Shown here: positions 45,082 through 53,825 of the stretch, piece after piece
How the letters are laid out: every line of letters begins with the position of its first letter
Numbering within the stretch: position 1 is the first letter of the stretch
Origin: Comamonas fluminis
Lineage (GTDB): Bacteria; Pseudomonadota; Gammaproteobacteria; Burkholderiales; Burkholderiaceae_C
Reading direction: 5' to 3'
Assembly (NCBI RefSeq): GCF_019186805.1
Contig: NZ_CP066783.1
Location: 797,501-861,500 of the forward strand
Length of the DNA: 64,000 nt
Notes under the pieces: generated by a model
The model's input: only the letters and a program-made list of their open reading frames with translations
What the model was told of the DNA's origin: nothing
Databases searched by the model: none
Translations under genes and position numbers: made by a program

Positions 45082-45788
45082 TTTACTTCTTTGGCGACAC
45101 CCACGGCCACTTCCGGCATGTGCTGGAGGTCGTCTCCAGGGATCGACCCGCAGCCATCGTCTTTCTGGGCGATTTGCAGGCGCAGCGACCGCTGGACGTG
45201 GAGCTGGAATCCATCCTGGGGCTGACCGAAGTGTGGTTCATCCACGGCAATCACGACACGGACTCGGATGCCGACTATGACCACCTGTTTGGTTCGGCAC
45301 TGGCAGACAGAAATCTGCATGGCCGCGTCGCCGTGGTCGATGGCGTGCGCATAGCCGGGCTCGGTGGCGTATTCCGGGGGCAGGTGTGGACGCCGCCCGT
45401 GGACTGGCTCTACGAGTCATCCAAGGAATTCACCGCGCGCTGCGGCAGGGGCAATCGCTGGCGCGACGGCCTGCCGCGCAAGCACCGCAGCTCGATCTTT
45501 CCGGAGGACTACTTTCGCCTAGTCTCGCAACGTGCCGATATTCTGGTGACGCACGAGGCGCCCAGCGCGCACCCGCATGGCTTTGATGCGATTGATGAAC
45601 TGGCGCGCAGCCTGCGTGTGGGCAAGGCGTTCCATGGCCACCACCATGACTGCCTGGACTACGGCCGCGATCAGGTGCGACTGGGGTTTGCGGCCTTTGG
45701 TGTGGGGTTTTGCGGGGTGACCGACATGAACGGCGGTTGCATTCAGCCGGGGAAGTTTGACCATGTGCGGGCAGGGCGCCTGCGGTAA
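45078..45788 (+). CDS. Metallophosphoesterase of the calcineurin-like superfamily
   Basis: The 236-residue protein has the five metal-binding motifs in order: 'FGDTHGH', 'FLGDLQ', 'IHGNHDTD', 'VTHEAP' and 'FHGHHHD'. Substrate (protein, nucleotide or polynucleotide phosphate) cannot be told. It is coupled to the 134-residue gene and lies 138 bases before a HAD-type gene. Confidence 0.85.
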   Translation: MIYFFGDTHGHFRHVLEVVSRDRPAAIVFLGDLQAQRPLDVELESILGLTEVWFIHGNHDTDSDADYDHLFGSALADRNLHGRVAVVDGVRIAGLGGVFRGQVWTPPVDWLYESSKEFTARCGRGNRWRDGLPRKHRSSIFPEDYFRLVSQRADILVTHEAPSAHPHGFDAIDELARSLRVGKAFHGHHHDCLDYGRDQVRLGFAAFGVGFCGVTDMNGGCIQPGKFDHVRAGRLR

Positions 45789-45926
45789 AGGAATGGATGA
45801 CTTGCCCTACGCCGACAAGGTCGAAATCACGGTGATGGGTGACTTCTGCACTGCGTGCGGTGACAACACACGAAGATGGCTCCGGCATGCAGGTGCAATC
45901 CGAAGAACATTTCTTGAAAGATCAAG

Positions 45927-46484
45927 GTGATTCTGTTCCTGGATTTTGATGGAGTCTTGCACCCTGATGAGGCGTACTTGGTCAAGGGTCGTCCAGTGCT
46001 GCGCGCAGAAGGTGCTCTGTTCATGTGGGCACCGCTGCTGGTGGACACGCTGAAAAATTCCCCTGACGTGCAGATCGTCCTCAGCACGAGCTGGGCGCGG
46101 GAATTGAGGTTCACGAAGGCACGCAGCTTCCTGCCGCCTGAACTGCAACAGCGCGTCATCGGTGCAACATGGCACAGCCGCATGGCATCCAATGACTATG
46201 GCGATTTCCGCACCCGAAACAGAAATACATGGTGGGATCGAGCGACCCGCTATCAACAAATTCGGCGCTACGTGGATAGGGCGCAACTGGAGAACTGGCT
46301 TGCCATTGATGATGCCCCTGAGGGGTGGGCAGAAGCTGACCATGGTCGGCTGATCCAGACCGATCCGCAACAAGGGTTGGGCGATCCTGCGGCACTGGCT
46401 CGTTTGCAGGGACTTTTGGAATCTGCAACGAGGCAAACACAGCCTCGGCGGATGAACGCGCCAGGCCAGGGCGGTGAAAAATAA
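45927..46484 (+). CDS. HAD-like hydrolase domain protein
   Basis: About 185 residues from a GTG start. HAD motif I is 'LFLDFDGVLHPDE', motif II 'IVLSTSWARE', and motif IV is probably 'WLAIDDAPEGW'. The pattern is close to small HAD proteins often annotated as secreted or polynucleotide phosphatases; no signal peptide is present. It is followed 25 bases later by the convergent hipA stop. Confidence 0.78.
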   Translation: MILFLDFDGVLHPDEAYLVKGRPVLRAEGALFMWAPLLVDTLKNSPDVQIVLSTSWARELRFTKARSFLPPELQQRVIGATWHSRMASNDYGDFRTRNRNTWWDRATRYQQIRRYVDRAQLENWLAIDDAPEGWAEADHGRLIQTDPQQGLGDPAALARLQGLLESATRQTQPRRMNAPGQGGEK

Positions 46485-46509
46485 GGGCGCATTGCGACTC
46501 GTACAACCG

Positions 46510-47817
46510 TCATTGAATCTGCCGGGCCATCTCCTTGATGACGGTATGCGGAATGGCCCTGACACAGCGGGACTCACCCGCCATCGTGGCTGCCAGCTCA
46601 GGGCGTGCATGGGCGATCCTGGCGTTCTCGGCCTCGACCTCGGCATACAACGCTTCAGCCTCGGAAACGATGCGGCTGCGCAAATTCTCCAGCAGGCGCT
46701 CGGCCGTGCCTTTGACCAGATTCAGCGCCACACCGGCCTCTAGCAACAGGCCCCGGCGGATGTCCGAGAAGTGCCGCACGCCCAGGATCGGCCAAGCCAA
46801 TTGGGTTTGCGCAGGCCAGCCGCTTTTGTCGAAGGCCGGTGAGTCATACGTGGCGACGCTCAGCAGGTCGTAGAACGGCGCCAGCTGAACGCCCTCGTGC
46901 GACACCAGAAAGCTGAGGTTTTTTAGGTGTGCGTCGCTGTTGCCGACGAGCACGTTGAATACCAGCCAGCCAAACAGTCGCGAGCGCGCCACCGCCGGGC
47001 TGCGGCAGGCATTGGCCAGCGCGGCCAGGCTGTCCATGCTGCCTTGGGTGTATTTGAAACTGCGATCCAGCCCCAGCAGCTGGCAGGCGTCGATCGCATG
47101 GCGGCGCTGCCAGCCTTGCGCACCGGCAACCCGGTCAAAGCGATCGATCAGGTACACCGGTGACGGCACGTAGCGCCGATGCACCTCAGGCACATCCAGG
47201 CCCAGCCGCCTGGCCAGGCGCATCACAAACCATTCGTTGATCACGGAATGCGGGTAGTCCGCGTCCGGGTGATCTGGCTTGAGGATGTGGGTGGAGGGCG
47301 TAGCGCCCGCCGGTTCAAACAGTGCGCCATCTTCCAGAACAACAGCCAGCTTGTGCTGCGCACCGGCCAGCGACATGCGCTTGATGGCAGCATGCGTCAG
47401 CGGTGACTTGGGCAACTGGCGGATGCGCGCCTGCAGCGCATCGTCCGGCAAGGGGCGCAAGAGCTCGATGGTTTGCGGCGCGGCCTCTGGCGGCAGCAAG
47501 GTCACCGACCCGGCGGATTCCGCACCGTACCAGGCCAGCAGGCCAAAGGCGTCCGCTGCATCCAGCCGGGCATCCTTGGCCAGCAGCACCCGCTGATCTT
47601 CTTCCGGCAGCAGGTTGTCAAAGTACCACTGCACCGGGCGCTGGCTGGCGCCATCCAGCAAAGGTTGCGCAGACAAGGGAATGTGCGGGCTGAGCGCAAA
47701 GCCCTTGGGGTTGGCCAGCCAGTCCGGGGTGTACTGAAAACTCCACAGCCCTGCCACTTCCTGCAAACTGCCAACTTCCTGCTGATTGATCGATGCGCGC
47801 AAAGAGCGGCCACTCAT
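46510..47817 (-). CDS. hipA: HipA-family Ser/Thr kinase toxin
   Basis: The 435-residue protein starts at the ATG overlapping the hipB stop by four bases. Features are the N-terminal Couple_hipA region, the P-loop segment 'MSLAGAQHKLAVV', the catalytic loop 'FNVLVGNSDAHLKNLSFL' with the conserved Asp and Asn, and the metal-binding 'LAPFYDLLS'. HipA toxins phosphorylate targets such as glutamyl-tRNA synthetase and cause dormancy. Kinase residues appear intact. Confidence 0.92.
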   Translation of the reverse strand: MSGRSLRASINQQEVGSLQEVAGLWSFQYTPDWLANPKGFALSPHIPLSAQPLLDGASQRPVQWYFDNLLPEEDQRVLLAKDARLDAADAFGLLAWYGAESAGSVTLLPPEAAPQTIELLRPLPDDALQARIRQLPKSPLTHAAIKRMSLAGAQHKLAVVLEDGALFEPAGATPSTHILKPDHPDADYPHSVINEWFVMRLARRLGLDVPEVHRRYVPSPVYLIDRFDRVAGAQGWQRRHAIDACQLLGLDRSFKYTQGSMDSLAALANACRSPAVARSRLFGWLVFNVLVGNSDAHLKNLSFLVSHEGVQLAPFYDLLSVATYDSPAFDKSGWPAQTQLAWPILGVRHFSDIRRGLLLEAGVALNLVKGTAERLLENLRSRIVSEAEALYAEVEAENARIAHARPELAATMAGESRCVRAIPHTVIKEMARQIQ

Positions 47818-48086
47818 GGCTTGCCCTTGTCCTTGTGATTGGCCGGGTCGTTCAGATAAGCCGCCACGCTCTCGGGCACGTCCACCATGACCCGGATGCC
47901 CAGGCCCTCCAGCACCTGAAACAGCTTGCCCCACTGCACCGTCTCGCCGCCGTGCTCGATCTTGCCCAGGAAGTTTTCGCTCACGCCGATGCTGCCTGCG
48001 GCGTCGTCCTGGCGGATCTTCTGCACCTTGCGGCTGGCGCGCACCACCTGACCGATGGCGGCGGCGTTGGGGATGGGTATGTGCAT
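47814..48086 (-). CDS. hipB: HipB-family antitoxin
   Basis: The 90-residue XRE-type helix-turn-helix protein ('IGQVVRASRKVQKIRQDDAAGSIG', 'SENFLGKIEHGG') neutralises HipA and represses the operon. It overlaps hipA by four bases. Four matching operator-like palindromes begin five bases upstream of its start. Confidence 0.9.
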   Translation of the reverse strand: MHIPIPNAAAIGQVVRASRKVQKIRQDDAAGSIGVSENFLGKIEHGGETVQWGKLFQVLEGLGIRVMVDVPESVAAYLNDPANHKDKGKP

Positions 48087-48090
48087 GGTT

Positions 48091-48212
48091 AATCCTCGCG
48101 TTTGAGAGGATTTTCTATCATGCTGGAGCGTTTGACAACGAATCCTTACGATTGTGTGGATTCTTGGGAATCCGACGCTATGGAAGGATAAATCCTGACA
48201 ATCTGAGGGATT
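48091..48212 (-). promoter_or_regulatory. Four AATCC-N12-GGATT operators upstream of hipBA
   Basis: Palindromes with the same 12-base spacer start at 48091, 48141, 48169 and 48191 (each 22 bases long; the third ends GGATA). E. coli HipB binds TATCC-N8-GGATA; here the half-sites are similar but the spacer is four bases longer. The first lies directly before the hipB start. Confidence 0.8.
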
Positions 48213-48939
48213 CGCAATTCTGCATGGCTTGGCTGGTGCCAGGGTAACGCCATCGTTTCAGGCCACAAGACCGCGTGTGGCGGCAACGCGGCAAGTGGCC
48301 GCAAATGAAGCGATCACCTTGGACGCAGGAGAGAGCGGTTTTGTCCCCAGGATGCCGCCGTGCCCGATTTCTCCCGAAATCTGACCCAGCGGCCCCATTC
48401 TTTGTGCTTCATCGACCAGCACAAAGAATGGGGGCGATTGGCGCTGGGGACAGGTGTTCTTTGTGGCTTTTGCGTCCAGGTGCGGTGCTACAAAGGTGCC
48501 ACATAGGCGCTGCCAGCGTGCCGCAGTGGTGTTGGGAGAGAGCCTCCATGGTGCTGGAGTGCAGAAAGCGAGGCCTGTCTCTGGCAGCGTGTCGTCAAGG
48601 AGCCATGACGGAGCCGTATGTGTGCTCGTTGGGTGCTCTCGTGGTGCTGCCGTGCCCCGTGCCATTTGCGACTTGTGTGTCGTCACGGTGCCGTGAGCGT
48701 GCCGTGTGGGTGCCACCAAGGGGGCGAGTTGGTTCATCGCGGTGTCAATTGCGTGCTGCGAAGGAGCAGTTTGGTGTCACCATGGTGCTGGAGTGGTCAG
48801 TCAACCAAGTCGATGATGATTCCACCGCAGGTTCAAACGGTCTCATTCGGCTCAAACCTGGTCAAACCGGCTTCAGCCTCGTCAGGCTGGCTTACACTGT
48901 GTTCAACTGTCGCCGTTGTCACGGTACGTTTCCGTTCAC
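48213..48939. other. 727-base stretch without a convincing gene
   Basis: Open frames run through this region on both strands, but their translations are low-complexity and match nothing that I know. It holds a strong stem-loop (48393-48433), many scattered 'ggtgct' and 'gtgcc' words between about 48480 and 48800, two copies of 'ccatggtgctggagtg' (near 48547 and 48779), and a 'tcaaac'-rich stretch near 48830-48880. Confidence 0.6.
48393..48433. ncRNA. Perfect 16-bp stem-loop, possible structured RNA or recombination site
   Basis: The arms at 48393-48408 (starting CCCCATTC) and 48418-48433 (ending GAATGGGG) pair perfectly over 16 bases with a nine-base loop. There is no T run on either side, so it is not a typical terminator. 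Its role is unknown. Confidence 0.35.
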
Positions 48940-49173
48940 ATGTGCATGGATATTGATATGGACGACCGCTGGCTTTCCGTGGATGAAATCGCTGACTATC
49001 TTGGCGTTGCCAGGGACACCATTTACTCCTGGGTCACCTCCAAAGGCATGCCGGGGCACAAGGTCGGGCGCTTCTGGAAGTTCAAGAAAGAAGACGTGGA
49101 CGCCTGGGTGCGGGAAGGCGGTGCCGCCTCTGGCAGCGACGACTTTGACGACAAGGAGCCGCGCAATGCCTAA
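48940..49173 (+). CDS. Helix-turn-helix (excisionase/MerR-like) DNA-binding protein
   Basis: About 77 residues; ATG codons at 48940, 48946 and 48958 are all possible starts. The body 'WLSVDEIADYLGVARDTIYSWVTSKGMPGHKVGRFWKFKKEDVDAWVR' region is the standard HTH_17 fold. Genes of this kind are often placed before type I-like methyltransferase genes, and it overlaps the next gene by eight bases. Confidence 0.82.
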   Translation: MCMDIDMDDRWLSVDEIADYLGVARDTIYSWVTSKGMPGHKVGRFWKFKKEDVDAWVREGGAASGSDDFDDKEPRNA

Positions 49174-51286
49174 GCAGCGCCCCACACAGGACAACAGCGA
49201 TATGAGTGACCTCGATCTAGAAGCCCAAGCGCCCGAGAGTGCGCTCGAAGAGGGTAAGGTCTTTGACTACATCACTGGCAAGCAAGTCAAAGAAACCGAC
49301 AAGGAGCGGGTGCGTCAACGCATTGCCCGCGCCATCATTCATGAATACGGCATTGCCGCCGAAGACATGGAGCCGGACTTCAAGGTCAAGCTGCACGGCA
49401 AGAACCGCAAGATTGATATTGCCATCTTCAAGCCAGGGCAACCTCACACCGAAGACAACCTCTACCGCGCCGTTGTGGTCGAGAAAGAGCCCAAGATCGG
49501 CACCAAGGGCGCTTACCGCATGCGTGACCCGGAAGAGGCGCGCAAAGAGTTTGAGCTGCTCGAAACCGTGATGGCCGAAGTCGATAGCTGCGACTACGGC
49601 CTGTGGACTAATGGCCTGGAATTTTTCTTCTTCAAGAAGGAAGTCACCCGCTTCGACACCAAGTTCAAGCCCATCGGTGACTGGCCCCTGGGTGATGACA
49701 CCTTCAGCGTCGAAGGCCGTTCCATGGGGCGCTTGCGCCGTGCCGAGCCGGAAATGCTGCGCATCGCCTTCCGGCGCTGCCACAACTACATCCACGGCAA
49801 TGAAGGCATGCCCAAGGACGCTGCGTTCTGGCAGTTTCTGTATCTCATCTTCTGCAAGATGTATGACGAACAGCAGCCCAACGAAGCGCGGCAGTTCTGG
49901 GTAGGCGCGTTCGAGCCCTTTGACCCTGCTGGCCGTGAACAAATCCGCAAGCGCATCAAGCCGCTTTTCGAGGCGGTCAAGAAGAAGTACCACGGCCTGT
50001 TCAAGGGTAACGAAGAAATCACCCTGTCCGACCGGGCGCTCGCCTTCATCGTTTCCGAGCTGGCACGCTATGACTTTGGCCGCACCGATGTCGATGCCAA
50101 GGGCACGGCCTACCAGGAAATCGTGGGCACCAACCTGCGTGGGGATCGTGGCCAATACTTCACCCCCCGTGGCGCCATTCGCCTCGTAGTGCAAATGCTC
50201 GCCCCCAAGGAACACGAGCGCGTGCTGGATTCATCGTGCGGCACGGGCGGCTTCCTGGTTGAAACCCTGATCCGGACCGGTGAGCGGGTGAACCGCGAGG
50301 GCTCGCCCCCCGGGGCGATCTTGGTGCGCGTGGCGGCCAGCCACTTGCGGGTGGGCACTTTTGAGTTCTTCGCGGCGCGGGAGGAGGAGGTGATGCTTCG
50401 GCGGCTGCTCGACTATGCCGTGGCGCGGCATGACCCCGCCCTCGCCAAGCTTTCCGACAAGCCCATTCCGATGCTGGAGGCCGTCTGTGAGCGGCAGGCG
50501 CAGCTGATTGCACGCTGGATGGGCGTGGGCTTCATCCACGGGGTGATGAACACCGACAACATGAGCATTTCGGGCGAGACCATCGACTATGGTCCGTGTG
50601 CGTTCATGGAGGGTTTCGATCCGGCCACGGTGTTCAGCTCGATCGACCGTCAGGGGCGATATGCCTACGGCCAGCAGCCGGCCATGGCGCAATGGAACCT
50701 GGCCCGTCTGGCCGAAGCGTTGCTGCCGGTTCTGGACGCCCGCGATATCGACGTCGTGGAACGGGTGGAACAGGTGGTGGCCGGGTTTGCCGTGCGCTTT
50801 GACCGGCATTGGACCGGGCAGCTGCGCGCCAAGCTGGGCTTGGCCGCTGAAGAGCCGGACGACCGCGCCCTGGCGGACGACTTCCTGCAGCTGCTGCAGC
50901 GGGAAAAGGTGGACTTCACGCTGGCGTTCCGCCTCCTGTCCGACGCCATCACGGGGCCGGATGCCGCACTGCACGACCTGTTCGGACGGGAGCGCCCGGC
51001 GCTCTCGGACTGGCTGGCGCGCTGGCGCCAGCGCATGGCCCGGGAGGGAAGGACCTTGCAGGACTGCGCCGCAACGGCGTGGTCGGTCAATCCCTTCGTG
51101 ATCCCGCGCAATCACCAGGTGGAGGCGGCGCTGTCGAGTGCCGTGGACGAGGCCGACCTCGGTCCGTTCGAGCGCCTGCTGGCGGTGCTGGGGCGGCCGT
51201 ACGAGACGGTGGAGTCCGCGCGGCCATTCACGCTGCCGGCCTCGCCCGAAGTGGCCGCAGCCCACCGCACCTTCTGCGGCACCTGA
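49166..51286 (+). pseudogene. In-frame chimera: N-terminal part of a type I-like N-6 DNA methylase fused to the C-terminal part of SelO
   Basis: The reading frame encodes 706 residues. Residues 1 to about 368 match a restriction-modification M protein: an HsdR_N-like region ('KIDIAIFKPGQ', 'AVVVEKEPK') and the start of the methylase with 'YFTPRGAIRLVVQML' and motif I 'DSSCGTGGF'. The catalytic NPPY/F motif is missing. From about base 50,270 the protein is SelO ('PPGAILVRVAASHLRVGTFEFF', 'GVMNTDNMSISGETIDYGP') to its normal end. About 150 N-terminal SelO residues, including the nucleotide-binding Lys region, are missing. Neither enzyme should work; the fusion reveals a deletion or recombination junction. 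Confidence 0.88.
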
Positions 51287-51322
51287 TTGGGGTACCCAAC
51301 GATTTCTGAAAGGAGACTTCGC

Positions 51323-52294
51323 ATGACCACAACGAAACAGGAACCCGGTGTCCTTGGCGAAGCGGCCGCTCCCCTGGGTGTGACCCGGTGGGTGGACGCG
51401 TCGGGCCAGGCGCTGGAACACTTCGACCTGGACCGCATGCCCGGCCGGTTCAAGCTCATCTTCTGTTTTCAGGACGCCTGCCCGGGGTGCCATGCGACCG
51501 GCTTTCCGGCGCTTGCCCGGGTGGTCGACGCGTTTCGGGGGAGCGACTTCGTCGGGTTCGCCGCAGTCCAGACCGTGTTCGAGGACTTCGGTTCGAACAC
51601 CTGGGAGCGCATGCTGGCCAATCACTCCCGCTACGCGCTGGGCATTCCCTTCGGGCACGACGCCGGTGACGAACAGGACGGCGCGGGTTCGGAGCTGATG
51701 CGCCGCTACCGCAACGGCGGCACACCCTGGTTCATCCTGATCGATCCCGATGGCAGAGTGGTCTACAACCATTTCCGAATCGACGCCGACAAGCTCGTCA
51801 CCTTTCTCAAGCGGCTGGAAAACGAACCGGCGGCACCGGAGCCTGGGCCCGACATGTTGACTTGGAAAGGAGTGATTCAACTGGTGGAAACGGGCAACCC
51901 GACGCCACCGCGCCGAGTTGAGCGCAGCGAAGCCGAGTGGGCCCAACAGCTGACGCCCGAGCAGTTCCGAATCACGCGGCTCAAGGGCACCGAACGGGCG
52001 CACAGCTCCTCGATGTGTACGCTGTTTTCGCCCGGGATCTACCGGTGCGTGTGCTGCGGCACTGAACTATTCGATGCGTCGACCAAATATGACAGCCGCA
52101 GCGGCTGGCCCAGCTTCACGCAGGCCATTGCCCCGGGTCTGGTGGGCTATCACGGAGACAACAGCCACGGCATGGTGCGGGTGGAGACGACGTGCAACGT
52201 CTGCGACGCCCACCTGGGTCACGTGTTTCCCGACGGACCCAAGCCCAGCGGTCTGCGCTACTGCATCAACGCCCTGGCACTGGAGAAAGCATGA
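51323..52294 (+). CDS. Thioredoxin-like domain fused to methionine-R-sulfoxide reductase MsrB
   Basis: The 323-residue protein starts at 51323 after 'aaggagac'. The N-terminal half (about 20-170) is a thioredoxin/TlpA-like fold with the CxxC pair Cys53/Cys56 ('ACPGCHA') and the cis-Pro 'GGTPWFIL'. The C-terminal half (about 205-323) is MsrB with zinc Cys242/245 and Cys291/294 and catalytic Cys314 in 'RYCIN'. The fusion suggests that the thioredoxin domain recycles MsrB. MsrB repairs R-methionine sulfoxide. No signal peptide, so cytoplasmic. Confidence 0.9.
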   Translation: MTTTKQEPGVLGEAAAPLGVTRWVDASGQALEHFDLDRMPGRFKLIFCFQDACPGCHATGFPALARVVDAFRGSDFVGFAAVQTVFEDFGSNTWERMLANHSRYALGIPFGHDAGDEQDGAGSELMRRYRNGGTPWFILIDPDGRVVYNHFRIDADKLVTFLKRLENEPAAPEPGPDMLTWKGVIQLVETGNPTPPRRVERSEAEWAQQLTPEQFRITRLKGTERAHSSSMCTLFSPGIYRCVCCGTELFDASTKYDSRSGWPSFTQAIAPGLVGYHGDNSHGMVRVETTCNVCDAHLGHVFPDGPKPSGLRYCINALALEKA

Positions 52295-53511
52295 GCAGCG
52301 AAAAGGTAGGCTTCGCTGGCAGCAGCCAGGGTCTGCTGGTGGGTGTCTTGGAACGCCCGGACCATGCACCGTTACAAGCCCTGGCGGTGTTTGCCCACTG
52401 CTTTACCTGCGGAAAGAACTCTCTCGCCGCGACCCGCATCAGCCGGGCGCTGGCTCAGCAGGGCATCGCCACGCTGCGCTTTGATTTCACCGGTCTGGGC
52501 GAGAGCGAAGGCGACTTCGGGCGCGGTGGCTTTTCGTCCAGCGTGGCGGACATTGTGGCGGCGGTGCACTGGATGCAGAGCACGATCGGCATGCCTGCAC
52601 TGTTGGTCGGACACAGCCTGGGGGGGACGGCGGCCATCGCGGCGGCTGCCCGCCTCGACGGCATACGGGCGGTTTGCACGCTGGGCGCACCCGCGACGGC
52701 CGACCATGTGCTTCGTCACTTCGGTCCGACCAAGTCCGAAGAGGATGGGCAGATCCAGGTCGACCTGGGCGGCCGGGCGTTCAGGATCGCGCCGGCCTTC
52801 ATTGAAGAGCTCCAGGCCCAAGCCCACGAGAACCCGGTCAAGGGGCTTCGCGCGGCCTTGCTGGTTATGCACGCGCCAAGTGACGCGGTGGTGGACATCG
52901 GCGAGGCACAGGACCTGTTCAAGGCGGCCAGACATCCTAAGAGTTTCATCAGCCTGGACGATGCGGACCATCTGCTCACGCGCCCGGCCGATGCGCAGTA
53001 TGCGGCTGACCTGATTGGCGCCTGGGCCTCGCGGTTTCTGCCGATGCGAGCCGAGCGAAACGATGCGCCGTCGGACCTTCGTGCGGGCGAGGTGTGGGTG
53101 GGGGAGCACGATCACGCCTTCTGGCGATCGATGCGAGCAGGTCCGCACCACCTCGACGCCGATGAGCCCAAGGAAGTGGGTGGTGGCGAACGCGGGCCCG
53201 ATCCTTATGAACTTCTGCTGATGTCGCTGGGCGCCTGCACGTCCATGACATTGCGCCAGTACGCCAAGCGAAAAGGCTATGCGCTCAAGGATGTCCAGGT
53301 CAGGTTGCGTCATGAGCGCGCGCACGCGACCGATTGCCAGGAGTGCGGGGATCGCTCGGGACAGGTTGACCACGTCACGCGGCAGCTCCTGCTGAGCGGA
53401 CCGTTGAGTGAAAGCCAGCGACAGGACCTGTTGCGCATCGCCGATCGTTGCCCCGTGCATCGAACGCTGGAGAACCATCCGGTGATCACCACCACACTGA
53501 TTCGGGACTGA
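52291..53511 (+). CDS. Alpha/beta hydrolase fused to an OsmC-family peroxidase
   Basis: The 406-residue protein starts by ATGA overlap with the previous gene. The N-terminal hydrolase has the nucleophile elbow 'GHSLGG' (Ser109) with likely Asp198 and His227. The C-terminal OsmC domain (about 262-406) has the redox pair Cys316 ('LGACTSMT') and Cys387 ('DRCPVH'). OsmC proteins reduce organic hydroperoxides. This bifunctional arrangement is a known family type. Confidence 0.9.
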   Translation: MSSEKVGFAGSSQGLLVGVLERPDHAPLQALAVFAHCFTCGKNSLAATRISRALAQQGIATLRFDFTGLGESEGDFGRGGFSSSVADIVAAVHWMQSTIGMPALLVGHSLGGTAAIAAAARLDGIRAVCTLGAPATADHVLRHFGPTKSEEDGQIQVDLGGRAFRIAPAFIEELQAQAHENPVKGLRAALLVMHAPSDAVVDIGEAQDLFKAARHPKSFISLDDADHLLTRPADAQYAADLIGAWASRFLPMRAERNDAPSDLRAGEVWVGEHDHAFWRSMRAGPHHLDADEPKEVGGGERGPDPYELLLMSLGACTSMTLRQYAKRKGYALKDVQVRLRHERAHATDCQECGDRSGQVDHVTRQLLLSGPLSESQRQDLLRIADRCPVHRTLENHPVITTTLIRD

Positions 53512-53543
53512 TCCCAACCACACACAAACGAAGGAGACGGAGC

Positions 53544-53825
53544 ATGAGAGCCATCTGGAAAGGCACCACCATCGCTGAGAGCGATGACATCGTGGAAGTT
53601 GAAGGCAACGCCTATTTCCCACACGACGCGTTGCGCCCGGAACATTTCAAACCAAGCGATACGCACACCACCTGTCCATGGAAGGGGCGGGCCAGCTACT
53701 ACGACGTGGTGGTCGGCGAAGACGTGAACGCTGACGCGGCGTGGTACTACCCGTCGCCCAAGGCTGGTGCGGAGGCGGTGACCGGCAGGGTGGCGTTCTG
53801 GCGCGGTGTCGAGGTGCGGCCATGA
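53544..53825 (+). CDS. DUF427 family protein
   Basis: The 93-residue protein has the DUF427 signature: 'AIWKGTTIAESDDIVEVEGNAYFP' and 'CPWKGRASYYDVVV', then 'AAWYYPSP'. The family function is not established; it often occurs in redox or stress clusters. It starts after 'aaggagacgg' and overlaps the next gene by four bases. Confidence 0.85.
   Translation: MRAIWKGTTIAESDDIVEVEGNAYFPHDALRPEHFKPSDTHTTCPWKGRASYYDVVVGEDVNADAAWYYPSPKAGAEAVTGRVAFWRGVEVRP

Noticed and set aside
48258..48737. Minus-strand 159-codon open frame between hipBA and the methylase
   Set aside because: It runs across the hairpin and repeat words, has no good ribosome site and resembles nothing.
48275..49165. Upstream 297-codon extension of the methylase-SelO frame
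   Set aside because: Low-complexity translation over a repeat-rich non-coding stretch; it also overlaps the HTH gene. The ATG at 49166 gives the normal M-protein start.
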